Counted from the stretch's first letter, positions 1 to 8,923 are shown. The stretch: DNA of 64,000 bases from Methylobacterium brachythecii (GCF_014196345.1 NZ_JACIDN010000002.1:682001-746000), one strand, 5' to 3'. Notes: generated from the sequence alone by a model not told the origin. Numbers and translations: made by a program.

Positions 1-309
1 GCCCACGGTCTCGGCGGCGTGGTGCTCGCCAATGCCGTGCCTCACTTGGTCTGTGGCCTGCAGGGACGGCCGTTCCAGAGCCCCTTCGCCAAGCCGCCCG
101 GCGTCGGATTGTCGAGCTCGACGGTGAACGTCGCCTGGGGCTTCGCCAACCTCGTGATCGCTTACCTGCTGGTGTTTGGGGTCGGCACGTTCGACCTGAC
201 CTCCAGCGGCGACGCCCTCGCCTTCGGCGTGGGCTTTCTCCTCTCCGGCCTCGGGCTGGCGCGGATGTTCGGGCGCCTGCATGGTGGCAACCACCCGGGG
301 AGGCCGTGA
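1..309 (+). CDS. Small membrane protein, 5' end outside window
   Basis: The frame is open from the first base, so only the C-terminal 102 residues are seen. They contain a conserved-looking stretch around ANAVPHLVCG and GRPFQSPFAKPPG, followed by two hydrophobic segments (about residues 45-60 and 72-90) separated by a short polar loop, and a polar tail. This looks like a small inner-membrane protein of unknown function; I do not recognise a named family. Its stop overlaps the GTG start of the next gene (GTGA), so the two are probably translationally coupled to the MFS exporter. Confidence 0.6.
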   Translation, partial: AHGLGGVVLANAVPHLVCGLQGRPFQSPFAKPPGVGLSSSTVNVAWGFANLVIAYLLVFGVGTFDLTSSGDALAFGVGFLLSGLGLARMFGRLHGGNHPGRP

Positions 310-1553
310 ACGCCGTCGCCCCGGTGCCTGCGACGGGCACCTTCCGCTCGCTGCGGATCCACAATTTCCGGCTCTGGGCCACCGGCGCCCTCGTCTCGAA
401 CATCGGGACGGGGATGCAGCGCACCGCCCAGGACTGGCTCGTCCTGACCCAGCTCACCGATCACAACGCGACGGCCGTCGGCATCGTCACCGGCCTGCAA
501 TTCGCCCCACAGGTACTGCTCCTGCCCTGGACCGGTGCCGCGGCCGACCAACTCGACCGGCGCAAGCTGCTGCTCGCCACGCAGGCGATGCTCGCTCTCC
601 TGGCCCTCGTGCTCGGTCTGCTCACCGTGACGGGTGTCGTGCAGACGTGGCACGTCTGCCTGCTCGCGCTGCTCCTCGGCTGTACCTCGGCCTTCGATAT
701 CCCTGCCCGGCAGACCTTCGTCGCCGAGCTCGTCGGCGAGACCGATCTGGCGAATGCCGTCGCGCTCAATTCGGCGATGTTCCATGGCGCGCAACTCGTC
801 GGCCCTGCCGCCGCCGGGCTGCTCGTCGGCGTGATCGGCACGGGCGCCGTCTTCCTGATCAATGCGGCGAGCTACGTCGCCCCGATCATCGCGCTGGCGC
901 GGCTCCGGCGCGGCACGCTCCACCACAGCGAAAGGGCGGCGCGTCGGCGCGGCAGCATGCGGGAAGGGCTGCGCTACGTCGCCGGCCGGCCGGATCTGCT
1001 GGCCGTACTCGGCATGCTCTTCCTGATCGGCACCTTCGGCCTCAACTTCCCGATCTTCATCTCGACCATGTCGGTGAAGATGTTTCACGCCGATGCGAGC
1101 GCCTTCGGCCTGCTGGCCTCGAGCATGGCGGCCGGCTCGGTCGTCGGCTCCCTGCTCGCCGCGCGGCGCGAACGTCCCCGCATGGACTTCCTTGTCAGCG
1201 GCGCAGCTCTTTTCGGAGTTGGGCTCGGATTGGCTGCGCTGACCCCGAACTACGTGCTGTTCGGCATCGCCCTGGTCCTGGTCGGATTGGCTTTCCAGAC
1301 CTTCATCACCTCTGCCAACGGCGCGATCCAGCTCGGCACTGAGCCTGCCATGCGTGGCCGGGTCATGGCGATCCTGATCGCGATCACGCTGGGCGGCACG
1401 CCAATTGGCGCGCCCCTGGTCGGCTGGGTGGCGGATCATCTCGGGCCGCGCTGGGCACTCGCCGTCGGCGCAGCGGCCGGTCTGCTGGCAGCCCTCGTCG
1501 GCCTCCGGCAGATGTCGTCGCGCCGGCCCGAACGGTCCAGCGCCGCAAGCTAG
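306..1553 (+). CDS. MFS exporter, EntS/MFS_3-like
   Basis: 415-residue major facilitator protein with about twelve hydrophobic segments. The N-terminus (NFRLWATGALVSNIG) and the loop after TM2 (AADQLDRRKLL) are typical of the DHA3/EntS-like branch (MFS_3), which exports drugs or siderophores by proton antiport at the inner membrane. The substrate cannot be told from sequence. The GTG start overlaps the stop of the upstream membrane-protein gene by four bases, pointing to an operon. The gene ends four bases before the convergent hexapeptide-repeat gene. Confidence 0.85.
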   Translation: MNAVAPVPATGTFRSLRIHNFRLWATGALVSNIGTGMQRTAQDWLVLTQLTDHNATAVGIVTGLQFAPQVLLLPWTGAAADQLDRRKLLLATQAMLALLALVLGLLTVTGVVQTWHVCLLALLLGCTSAFDIPARQTFVAELVGETDLANAVALNSAMFHGAQLVGPAAAGLLVGVIGTGAVFLINAASYVAPIIALARLRRGTLHHSERAARRRGSMREGLRYVAGRPDLLAVLGMLFLIGTFGLNFPIFISTMSVKMFHADASAFGLLASSMAAGSVVGSLLAARRERPRMDFLVSGAALFGVGLGLAALTPNYVLFGIALVLVGLAFQTFITSANGAIQLGTEPAMRGRVMAILIAITLGGTPIGAPLVGWVADHLGPRWALAVGAAAGLLAALVGLRQMSSRRPERSSAAS

Positions 1554-1556
1554 CGC

Positions 1557-2579
1557 TCAGACGGCCTCGGCCGCCTGGGCCTGACGGTAGTCGTTGCCGT
1601 GCGCGCAATAGCCTTCGACGATCCGCGCCATCATCGTGCGCTTGGCCGCGTCGAGCGGCGCCAGGATGCGCGCGGGGCGGCCGCCCCAGAGGTGGCCCGA
1701 GTCGAGGAGCTGGCCCGGATCGGTGGTGGCGCCGCCGGCCAGCATCACGTCGTCGGCGATCACGGTGCCGGGCGCGATCGTGGCACCGATGCCGATCAGG
1801 CTGCGGGCGCCGATCCGGCAATCGGCCATGCGCACGTTGTGGGCGATGGTGGTGTCGCGCCCGATGACCACACCCTCGCCGCGCGTGCGGATCACGCTGT
1901 TGTCCTGGATGTTGGTGTCGGCGCCGACCACGATCGGGCCGACCTCGGCGCTGAGCGCGCAGGAGAACAGCACACTCGATCCGGCCCCGAGCATGATCCG
2001 ACCCGAGAGCCGCGCAGTCCGCGCGACGAAAACCGTTGGGTCGGTTTCGAGTGCATCGCCCTGCGAAGGCGCCGGAGCGGCGGCAGCGGCTTCGCGCAGA
2101 CGCTCCGCGCGCTCCGCGAGATCTTCATGACCGATGGGGCGCTGAGCCTTGGCCGGGCTGCCGGCATAGACTTGTCCCGCCTCCAGCGTAGAACGCGGAA
2201 ACACGGTGGACCCCGCCTCGATCAGCACGCCGTCGCCCACCACCGAGCCGTCGAGCACGATGACGTCGTCCTCGATCACCACGTCCGAGCCCACCTTGCA
2301 GGCATGGACCACGGCGTTGCGACCGACCGTGACACGGTCGCCGATGACGGTGGGGTGCGTGTCGGTCGCGATGTGGACCGTCGAGCGGTTGCCGAGCCAG
2401 AAGCGGTCGCCGATGGTGACGGTCTGGCCGTCGGCCCGGATCACGCTGTCGTCGCCGAGCCAGGCCTGCGCACCGATCGTCGCCACGCCGATCGCCGTGC
2501 TGCCCGTGCCGCACCAGACCGGCCGCGTGGAAAAGACCGGCAGCACGCCGTCATAGGGAAGAATCAGGTCAGGGGTCAC
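1557..2579 (-). CDS. Tandem gamma-carbonic-anhydrase-like (left-handed beta-helix) protein
   Basis: About 340 residues. I chose the GTG at 2579 because GAGGA lies seven bases upstream and the protein then begins TPDLILPYDG, as the gamma-CA family does; an ATG at 2636 lacks a ribosome-binding site. Two hexapeptide-repeat halves (about residues 20-145 and 180-320) are joined by an Ala-rich linker. Gamma-CAs bind zinc through three His, two from one subunit and one from its neighbour. Here the first half keeps the first and third positions (H69, H92) but has R87 at the second; the second half has R231, H247, A252, keeping only the second. The halves are thus complementary. Carbonic anhydrase activity is possible but unproven; a structural or acyltransferase-like role is an alternative. 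Confidence 0.8.
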   Translation of the reverse strand: MTPDLILPYDGVLPVFSTRPVWCGTGSTAIGVATIGAQAWLGDDSVIRADGQTVTIGDRFWLGNRSTVHIATDTHPTVIGDRVTVGRNAVVHACKVGSDVVIEDDVIVLDGSVVGDGVLIEAGSTVFPRSTLEAGQVYAGSPAKAQRPIGHEDLAERAERLREAAAAAPAPSQGDALETDPTVFVARTARLSGRIMLGAGSSVLFSCALSAEVGPIVVGADTNIQDNSVIRTRGEGVVIGRDTTIAHNVRMADCRIGARSLIGIGATIAPGTVIADDVMLAGGATTDPGQLLDSGHLWGGRPARILAPLDAAKRTMMARIVEGYCAHGNDYRQAQAAEAV

Positions 2580-2687
2580 GCGAGCGTCCTCGACGGAAGC
2601 AGACGCGCGATGGCGCCCAAGGCCGAGCAGGGACATATAGGCGCATACGCGGCAGGGTAAGCCGTGCCTTTCGTTTCCGAGGAGCGC

Positions 2688-3143
2688 ATGAGCCGCGTCA
2701 GCATCCAACGCGAGCCGTTCGACGTCGCCGCAGAACTCGCGGCGGTCGAGGCAGGGCTGCAGGGCCGCGCCGGAGCGGTCGTCAGCTTCACCGGCCTATG
2801 CCGCGACGAGGACGGCCGGCTCGAGGCGCTGGAACTCGAGCACTATCCCGGCATGGCCGAGGCCGAGATCGGCCGGGTCGTCGGGGAGGCCGAGGAGCGC
2901 TGGCCGATCCAGGCGTCCCGCGTGGTCCACCGTCACGGGCTAATCCGGCCGGGCGAGGGCATCGTTCTGGTCGTCACGGCCTCGGCCCACCGCAAGGCCG
3001 CCTTCGAGGCGGCGAGTTTCCTGATGGATTACCTGAAGGCGCGCGCGCCGTTCTGGAAGCGCGAGCATCTCGCCGATGGCAGCACGGGCGGCTGGGTCGA
3101 GGCGACGGCAGCAGATGAGAAGGCCGTGCAAGGCTGGGCGTAG
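2688..3143 (+). CDS. moaE: Molybdopterin synthase catalytic subunit MoaE
   Basis: MoaE with MoaD converts precursor Z (cPMP) to molybdopterin by inserting two sulfurs; cytoplasmic. The protein (151 residues from this start) matches the family throughout: AVVSFTGLCRD, LELEHYPGM, VVHRHGLIRPGE, SAHRKAAFEA, FLMDYLK and the catalytic APFWKRE lysine region. I prefer the ATG at 2688, preceded by GAGGAG, over the GTG at 2664, because the family usually starts just before the IQREPFD-type strand. No moaD is adjacent. The product supports molybdenum enzymes such as formate dehydrogenase, which also needs FdhD encoded near 38 kb. Confidence 0.93.
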   Translation: MSRVSIQREPFDVAAELAAVEAGLQGRAGAVVSFTGLCRDEDGRLEALELEHYPGMAEAEIGRVVGEAEERWPIQASRVVHRHGLIRPGEGIVLVVTASAHRKAAFEAASFLMDYLKARAPFWKREHLADGSTGGWVEATAADEKAVQGWA

Positions 3144-3222
3144 CGCCCGGCCGGCTACGATGGACGCCGCCTGATTTTCCGTCCATGCCGCAGGCGCCGG
3201 TGGCCCCGGCCGGAGGATGCGC

Positions 3223-4383
3223 ATGGCGAACCTGGACAACGAGACGGCCGCCGGCGAGAAAACCGTCGTACCGAGCGGCACGCGCTCGCTCGTCAGCGCC
3301 GGTCTGGCCGTGGTGGCCGTCATCGTGGTGCTGGCGCTCGCCTGGACGGCCTCCGCGACGCTCCTTCTAATCTTCGCCGGGATCCTGCTCGGCGTCTTCC
3401 TCGACGGACTCACACGCGGCCTCGGCCATGTGCTGCCGCTTCCGCGGGCCCTCCGGTTGACGGTCGTCAGCATCGCCGTCGCCGGCTTTCTTCTCGGGAT
3501 GAGCGCCTTCGGCGGCGCCACCGTTGCCCAGCAGGCGCGTGATCTCGGCCAGACCATCCAGAGCCAGTCCGGCACAGTCCGCGACTGGCTGAAGGACCGC
3601 GGCGTCGACATCGGCAAGCTCGAAGCTCTGCAGGGCACCGGCGAGGCCGGGAAGACGAAGGCAGCCGGCGACGAGGAGCAGAAGGGTGGCCTCGGCAGCA
3701 TCGCCTCCGGGGTGCTCAAGAGCCCCGGCTCGCTGCTTTCAAGTGCCGGCAACGTGCTCGGTCCGGCAGCGGCCGTGCTGCTCGAACTGTTCAACGCCCT
3801 CGGCAACGTCCTGGTGATCGTCTTCCTCGGCCTCTCGGTGGCGGCCGATCCGGGCACCTATCGCAACGGCCTCGTCCGTTTTCTTCCACCTCGGCACCGC
3901 GAGCGTGGCGGCGAGGTTCTCGACGGCATGGGCGAGACCCTGCGGCACTGGCTGTTCGGCCAGCTCATCACGATGGCGGTGATCTTCCTCTGCACCTGGG
4001 CGGGCCTCGCCTTCCTCGGCATCGGCGGCTCGCTGATCCTCGGCCTTCAGGCGGGGCTCCTCGCCTTCATCCCGACGGTCGGTCCGCTCGTGGCGGGCGT
4101 GATCATCCTGCTCGCGAGCCTGGCCTCCGGCTTCAACGCGCTGCTCGGCGCGCTCGGCGTCTATCTCGTGGTGCAGACGCTGGAGAGCTACGGGCTCACG
4201 CCCTTCATCCAGAAGCGCGCGCTCGACATCCCGCCGGCCACGATCTTCGCCGGGCAGCTCCTGCTCGGCGTCCTGTTCGGGCTCTGGGGCATCGCGCTGG
4301 CGCTGCCCCTGATGGCGGTGATCAAGGTGCTGCTGGAGCAGCTCTACATCGAGGAGACGCTCGGTGAGCAACCGGAGATGTGA
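3223..4383 (+). CDS. AI-2E family transporter (PerM/YhhT-like)
   Basis: 386-residue membrane protein with an N-terminal pair of hydrophobic segments, a long extracytoplasmic or cytosolic domain (about residues 85-190, with GEAGKTKAAGDEEQKGG as a low-complexity insert), and a C-terminal block of several segments. The C-terminal features AFIPTVGPLVAGVI, YLVVQTLESYGLTPFIQ and LFGLWGIALALPL are signatures of the AI-2 exporter-like (PF01594) family, whose members also include sodium/proton antiporters. The substrate is not predictable. Start 3223 is favoured over 3217 because GGAGG sits seven bases upstream. Confidence 0.88.
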   Translation: MANLDNETAAGEKTVVPSGTRSLVSAGLAVVAVIVVLALAWTASATLLLIFAGILLGVFLDGLTRGLGHVLPLPRALRLTVVSIAVAGFLLGMSAFGGATVAQQARDLGQTIQSQSGTVRDWLKDRGVDIGKLEALQGTGEAGKTKAAGDEEQKGGLGSIASGVLKSPGSLLSSAGNVLGPAAAVLLELFNALGNVLVIVFLGLSVAADPGTYRNGLVRFLPPRHRERGGEVLDGMGETLRHWLFGQLITMAVIFLCTWAGLAFLGIGGSLILGLQAGLLAFIPTVGPLVAGVIILLASLASGFNALLGALGVYLVVQTLESYGLTPFIQKRALDIPPATIFAGQLLLGVLFGLWGIALALPLMAVIKVLLEQLYIEETLGEQPEM

Positions 4384-4395
4384 AGCCAGAGGCTT

Positions 4396-4484
4396 CCGTC
4401 ATCGCGAGCGAAGCGATCCAGGGCCAACTCACCGACGTCGCGGGTGTTGCCTTGGATTGCTTCGGCCTCGCCTCGCAATGACGG
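4396..4484. repeat. REP-like imperfect inverted repeat
   Basis: The left arm at 4396-4421 begins CCGTCATCGCGAGCGAAGC and the right arm at 4450-4484 ends in CGCAATGACGG, being its near reverse complement (TCATTGCGAGGCGA, AAGCAATCCA elements). It fills the gap between two convergent genes. This layout matches the dispersed intergenic palindromes common in alphaproteobacteria; folding would give a long interrupted hairpin that could also end transcripts from both sides. Copy number in the genome cannot be judged from this window. Confidence 0.7.
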
Positions 4485-4490
4485 TGAGGC

Positions 4491-5711
4491 TCAAACGGCC
4501 TGCGGCAGCGGCACCACGTTGTGGAGCGTCTTGTCGGTGTTATCGAAGAAGCGGCGGACGTTGCGGGCGGCCTGGCGGATGCGCTGCTCGTTCTCGACCA
4601 GCGCGATGCGAACGAAGTCGTCGCCATGCTCGCCGAAGCCGATGCCCGGCGCGACCGCGACATCGGACTTCTCCAGGAGCAGCTTCGAGAATTCGAGGCT
4701 GCCCATGGCCTTGTACTTCTCCGGGATCGGCACCCAGGCGAACATCGAGGCCTGCGGCGGAGGAATGACCCAGCCGGCCTTGCCGAACGACTCGACCATC
4801 ACGTCGCGGCGCTTCTTGTAGATGGCGCGCATCTCCTTGATGCAGTCGTCCGGCCCATTGATCGCGGCGGTGGCGGCGACCTGGATCGGCGTGAAGGCAC
4901 CGTAGTCGAGGTAGGACTTCACCCGTGTCAGCGCCGCGAGCAGGCGCTCGTTGCCCACGGCGAAGCCCATGCGCCAGCCGGCCATCGAATAGGTCTTGGA
5001 CAGCGAGGTGAACTCCACCGTCACGTCGATGGCGCCGGGCACCTGCAGGACCGAGGGCGGCGGGTTGTTGTCGTCGAAATAGACCTCGGCATAGGCGAGG
5101 TCGGAGAGCAGGATGATCTCGTGCTTCTTCGCGAAGGCGACGAGGTCCGTGTAGAAATCGAGGCTCGCGACGTACGACGTCGGGTTCGACGGGTAGCAGA
5201 CCACGAGCGCGACCGGCTTCGGGATCGAGTGCAGCATCGCGCGTTCCAGGATCGGGAACATCGCGGGCGTCGGCTCGGCCGGCACGGAGCGCACGACGCC
5301 ACCGGCCATCAGGAAGCCGAAGGCGTGGATCGGGTAGCTCGGGTTCGGCACGATCACCACGTCGCCGGGCGCCGTGATGGCCTGCGCCATGTTGGCGAAG
5401 CCCTCTTTCGAGCCGAGCGTCGCCACGACCTGCGTGTCGGGGTTCAGGCTCACGCCGAAGCGGCGCTGATAGTAGCCGGCCTGGGCGCGGCGCAGGCCGG
5501 CAATGCCCTTGGAGGCCGAGTAACGGTCGGTGCGCGGACGGCCCGCCGTCTCGACGAGCTTCGCGATCACGTGCTTGGGGGCATCGAGGTCCGGATTGCC
5601 CATGCCGAGATCGATAATGTCGGCGCCACGGGCTCGGGCGGCGGCCTTGATCCGGTTGACCTGCTCGAAGACGTAGGGCGGGAGGCGCTTGATGCGGTGA
5701 AAATCGGTCAT
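4491..5711 (-). CDS. PLP class I/II aminotransferase (AlaC / LL-DAP aminotransferase-like)
   Basis: 406 residues from the ATG that begins MTDFHRIKRLPPYVF, a family-typical start; longer readings lack support. Fold type I PLP enzyme: YSASKGI and SKEGFANM near the cofactor phosphate, YPSNPT (Asn about 176), SDLAYAEV (Asp204, Tyr207) and the Schiff-base lysine K239 in SLSKTYSMAGWR. The PNPSYPIH and DIIDLGMGNPDLD motifs fit the AlaC/DapL-like clade, which in alphaproteobacteria transaminates alanine, glutamate or related amino acids; substrate remains uncertain. Convergent with the AI-2E transporter and near phaC, an order seen in other Rhizobiales to my knowledge. Confidence 0.9.
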   Translation of the reverse strand: MTDFHRIKRLPPYVFEQVNRIKAAARARGADIIDLGMGNPDLDAPKHVIAKLVETAGRPRTDRYSASKGIAGLRRAQAGYYQRRFGVSLNPDTQVVATLGSKEGFANMAQAITAPGDVVIVPNPSYPIHAFGFLMAGGVVRSVPAEPTPAMFPILERAMLHSIPKPVALVVCYPSNPTSYVASLDFYTDLVAFAKKHEIILLSDLAYAEVYFDDNNPPPSVLQVPGAIDVTVEFTSLSKTYSMAGWRMGFAVGNERLLAALTRVKSYLDYGAFTPIQVAATAAINGPDDCIKEMRAIYKKRRDVMVESFGKAGWVIPPPQASMFAWVPIPEKYKAMGSLEFSKLLLEKSDVAVAPGIGFGEHGDDFVRIALVENEQRIRQAARNVRRFFDNTDKTLHNVVPLPQAV

Positions 5712-5871
5712 GGCGTTCTTGGCGTCCGGATCACGCGAGCCTCGATTGCGAGGCCCGTTCATCGCGCACGGCGATGAATCGTCTCTCCTATCACCGTCCG
5801 GCGTGAACGCCGACCCCCAAGGCGACTGCCTCAGCCTTCGAATCCGGGCCTGTGTCGCCGGCGCAGCGCGG

Positions 5872-6231
5872 CTATTCGGCCGGCGCCTCGGCCGGCTTGA
5901 GACCCTTGGCGATACCCTTGCCCGCGCCTTCGGCGGTCTTACCGCGCGCCTCGTTGCGGGTACGCGCCGCCTCGAGATCCGCCTCCAGCGATTTCTGGGC
6001 CGTCGCGTTGCGGGCGCGGATGGGACGCTTGGGTTCGTCTTTGCCCACGGGCATGTAGCTGCTGCCCGAGCGGCGCGACGACTCGATGAACTCGGGCGTC
6101 TCCACCGCTTTCGGACCGTAGCCGGCGCCGACCATGGCAGCCTTCATGGGATTGACGTCGCTGGAGCAGCCGGTCGCGATCGAGGCGGCGAGTAGCGCGA
6201 CGGCGAGTCCCGGGAGTCTGGACGAAAGCAT
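5872..6231 (-). CDS. Small lipoprotein
   Basis: 119 residues starting at ATG 6231. A signal sequence with a lipobox ends at IATGC (Cys about 20), predicting lipid attachment after signal peptidase II cleavage. The mature part is hydrophilic: VGAGYGPKAVETPEFIE near the N-terminus, then an Arg/Lys-rich helical stretch and an Ala/Glu/Pro-rich tail. No enzymatic motif is visible and I do not recognise the family. It is divergent from phaC with about 137 bases between the starts. Confidence 0.7.
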   Translation of the reverse strand: MLSSRLPGLAVALLAASIATGCSSDVNPMKAAMVGAGYGPKAVETPEFIESSRRSGSSYMPVGKDEPKRPIRARNATAQKSLEADLEAARTRNEARGKTAEGAGKGIAKGLKPAEAPAE

Positions 6232-6367
6232 GGGATGCGCGATCTGGACAATGTCAGGCGGACTGGCGACATGTTCGGGTGAAGCGCTAATTTGTCCGAA
6301 ACGAGGCCCACCGTCGCGCGGTTGACGTGAAGAGACGGGAGAGAGCCGGTAAGGGAGGATCAAACGC

Positions 6368-8170
6368 GTGACGGACGTTCCGAAGCCGGCCGGGCCGGAT
6401 CTGGAAGCAATCTCACGCAACGCCGCGGCTTTGGCCGAGGGGTTCGGGCGCATGTCCGCGAGCTATCTCGCCCCGCTCGAAGGCAAGCCCAATGGGCGCG
6501 GGTCCGGCGGCCAGTCCGACGAGATGGGCGAGATGACCCGCACCCTCACCAGGGTCGCCGAGACCTGGATGAGCGACCCGCAGCGGGCGATGCAGGCGCA
6601 GGCCCAACTCGGCCAGGCCTTCATGTCGCTCTGGTCCTCGACTTTGACCCGGATGCAGGGCAACGCGGCCGAGCCGGCCATTCCCACCGATCCGCGGGAC
6701 AAGCGCTTCACCGACCCGGAATGGTCGTCGAACCCGGTCTTCGACTTCATCAAGCAGAGCTACCTGATCACGTCGCGCTGGGCCGAGGGGCTCGTCGAGA
6801 ATGCCGAGGGCATCGACGCCCATACCCGGCACAAGGCCGAGTTCTACCTGCGCCAGCTGCTCGCCGCCTACTCGCCCTCGAACTTCGTGATGACCAACCC
6901 GGAGCTGCTGCGGCACACCCTTGCCGAGAACGGCGAGAACCTCGTGCGCGGCCTCAAGATGCTGGAGGAGGATATCCAGGCTGGCGGCGGCGAGCTACGC
7001 GTGCGCCAGACCGACACCACCGCCTTCACCTTCGGCGTCGACGTCGCGGTGACGCCGGGCGAGGTGGTCTACCGCAACGAGCTGATGGAGTTGATCCAGT
7101 ACGCGCCGAAGACCGAGACGGTGCTCAAGCGCCCGTTCCTGATCGTGCCGCCCTGGATCAACAAGTTCTACATCCTCGACCTCAACCCGGCCAAAAGCCT
7201 GATCGGCTGGATGGTCAGCCAGGGCTTGACGGTGTTCGTGATCTCCTGGGTGAACCCGGACGAACGCCACCGCGAAAAGGATTTCGAATCCTACATGCGC
7301 GAGGGCATCGAGGCGGCGATCGACCAGATCGGGATCGCCACCGGCGAGACCGAGGTCTCGGCGGCCGGTTACTGCGTCGGCGGCACGCTGCTCGCGGTGA
7401 CCATGGCGGCGCAGGCGGCCACCGGTAACACCCGCATCAAGAGCACGACCTTTCTCACCACGCAGGTCGACTTCACCCATGCGGGCGACCTCAAGGTCTT
7501 CGCCGACGAGGAGCAGATCCAGGCCATCGAAGAGCGCATGAAGGAGCACGGCTATCTCGACGGCTCGCGCATGGCGAGCGCCTTCAACATGCTCAGGCCC
7601 AGCGACCTGATCTGGAGCTACGTGGTCAACAACTACGTGAAGGGGAAGGCGCCGCTACCCTTCGACCTGCTCTACTGGAACGCCGATTCCACGCGCATGC
7701 CGGAGGCGAACCACTCGTTCTACCTGCGCAACTGCTACCTCAACAACAACCTCGCCAAGGGCAAGATGGTGCTCGGCAACGTCAAGCTCGACCTCAAGAA
7801 AGTGAAGGTGCCGATCTTCAACCTCGCCACCCGCGAGGACCACATCGCTCCCGCTCTCTCGGTGTTCGAAGGGTCCTCCAAGTTCGGCGGCAAGGTCGAT
7901 TACGTGCTCGCCGGCTCGGGCCACATCGCCGGCGTGGTCAACCCGCCGGGCAAGAAGCCGAAATACGGCTTCCGGACCGGAGGCCCGGCCAAGGGCAAGT
8001 TCGAGGATTGGCTTGAGGCCGCGACCGAGCACGAGGGCTCGTGGTGGCCCTACTGGTTTTCCTGGCTAGAGGCTCAGGCGCCCGAGCGCGTCCCAGCCCG
8101 CGTGCCCGGCGAAGGCGCCCTGCCTTCCCTCGGGCCGGCGCCGGGGACCTATGTTCGGATGAAGTGCTGA
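6368..8170 (+). CDS. phaC: Class I poly(3-hydroxyalkanoate) synthase PhaC
   Basis: 600 residues, the usual length of class I PHA synthases, starting at GTG. It polymerises (R)-3-hydroxyacyl-CoA, mainly 3-hydroxybutyryl-CoA, at the surface of storage granules. The N-terminal domain contains FTDPEWSSNPVFDFIKQSYL; the alpha/beta-hydrolase domain has the PPWINKFYILDL block, the lipase-like box GYCVGG with nucleophile C336, D491 in REDHIAP and H519 in GSGHIAG. The catalytic triad is intact. No phaA, phaB or phasin gene is adjacent. The divergent upstream gene encodes a lipoprotein. Confidence 0.97.
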   Translation: MTDVPKPAGPDLEAISRNAAALAEGFGRMSASYLAPLEGKPNGRGSGGQSDEMGEMTRTLTRVAETWMSDPQRAMQAQAQLGQAFMSLWSSTLTRMQGNAAEPAIPTDPRDKRFTDPEWSSNPVFDFIKQSYLITSRWAEGLVENAEGIDAHTRHKAEFYLRQLLAAYSPSNFVMTNPELLRHTLAENGENLVRGLKMLEEDIQAGGGELRVRQTDTTAFTFGVDVAVTPGEVVYRNELMELIQYAPKTETVLKRPFLIVPPWINKFYILDLNPAKSLIGWMVSQGLTVFVISWVNPDERHREKDFESYMREGIEAAIDQIGIATGETEVSAAGYCVGGTLLAVTMAAQAATGNTRIKSTTFLTTQVDFTHAGDLKVFADEEQIQAIEERMKEHGYLDGSRMASAFNMLRPSDLIWSYVVNNYVKGKAPLPFDLLYWNADSTRMPEANHSFYLRNCYLNNNLAKGKMVLGNVKLDLKKVKVPIFNLATREDHIAPALSVFEGSSKFGGKVDYVLAGSGHIAGVVNPPGKKPKYGFRTGGPAKGKFEDWLEAATEHEGSWWPYWFSWLEAQAPERVPARVPGEGALPSLGPAPGTYVRMKC

Positions 8171-8446
8171 CGCCGCGCCAAATCGCTCGGCCGGTATCAT
8201 TCAGAGGCAGCCTTGAACCTCGAGCCTCCGTCGAACGACGGAGATCGGAGCGGCGTGGGCCAAGCTGCCCTCCATCGATCGGACCGCCCATGGGTCACCA
8301 CGGCGAATACTTTAATTTGCCGACGACCAGATTGGCATCCAGCATTTATACTAAGCAATTGCTGATAATTCCGCGAATCATATTGAGAATCGATATCGGC
8401 TTTTATAAAGCGGAAGAACGATCAAATATCCGATGGGGTTCTCACG
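8171..8446. other. Gene-free gap after phaC
   Basis: A compact inverted repeat CTCCGTCG/CGACGGAG lies at 8226-8243 but lacks a T tract, so termination is uncertain. From about 8300 the sequence becomes clearly AT-richer (runs such as ACTTTAATTTGCC and TTTTATAAAG), unlike the surrounding DNA. No convincing gene or RNA was seen. Confidence 0.5.
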
Positions 8447-8668
8447 ATGACGCCATCACAAAGTCGCCTCGCGACAGATGCCTATAAGGCGGCATGGGAT
8501 ATCGCGAGCAAGACTTATGACAGTTTTGCAAACACACCTGATTATATCGTCAAAAATCACATCATGATCGAGATTGTCTGCCGCATGCGGCAGGGCGTCA
8601 AAAGCAGGCGCGAGCTGATCAATTGTGGCGTTCGCGTCGCTTCCACTGCTTCGGGTCAGACGACGTAG
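8447..8668 (+). CDS. Hypothetical protein in AT-rich patch
   Basis: 73 residues, mostly helical and rich in Lys/Arg, beginning MTPSQSRLATDAYKAAWDIA. No signal peptide, transmembrane segment or known motif. Codon use is less GC-biased than in neighbouring genes, suggesting recent acquisition or weak constraint. The upstream sequence has no strong ribosome-binding site, so the reading is tentative. It meets the DUF6894-like gene tail to tail, with adjacent stop codons. Confidence 0.4.
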   Translation: MTPSQSRLATDAYKAAWDIASKTYDSFANTPDYIVKNHIMIEIVCRMRQGVKSRRELINCGVRVASTASGQTT

Positions 8669-8923
8669 TTAGTCGGGCGGCCAAACGAACAGAACGTTGC
8701 GACCAGGCCTCGCTATGGCAGTGAGCGCGACGCTGCCTTCTTCGAAATGAACGATTACGGTCGTTGTAACACCAATATCTCCGCGACTCTTTTGCCGAGT
8801 CTTGGCGGCAACGATCAGTCTCAACGCGTGGGCGGCGATGTCATCGCGCCAGGTCAATTCGAGTCCGGTGTCGTCCCAGTGCGGTGGGCCGTTATCGTGT
8901 ACATTGAAAAAGTATTTTGGCAT
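8669..8923 (-). CDS. DUF6894-like small protein
   Basis: 84 residues from the ATG that begins MPKYFFNVHDNG. The pattern (P-x-Y-F-F-N-V-x-D-G, then D-x-G-x-E-L, and a C-terminal hydrophobic strand ending in FVWPPD) resembles the small DUF6894 proteins abundant in Methylobacterium and Bradyrhizobium genomes. Function is unknown. Located in the AT-richer patch; the longer upstream reading with an extra Met is unlikely because the family begins at this motif. Confidence 0.65.
   Translation of the reverse strand: MPKYFFNVHDNGPPHWDDTGLELTWRDDIAAHALRLIVAAKTRQKSRGDIGVTTTVIVHFEEGSVALTAIARPGRNVLFVWPPD

Noticed and set aside
162..1439. 425-codon open frame on the minus strand opposite the first MFS gene
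   Set aside because: Its translation is Arg/Gly/His/Asp-rich low complexity typical of antisense frames in GC-rich DNA, while the plus strand encodes an obvious transporter.
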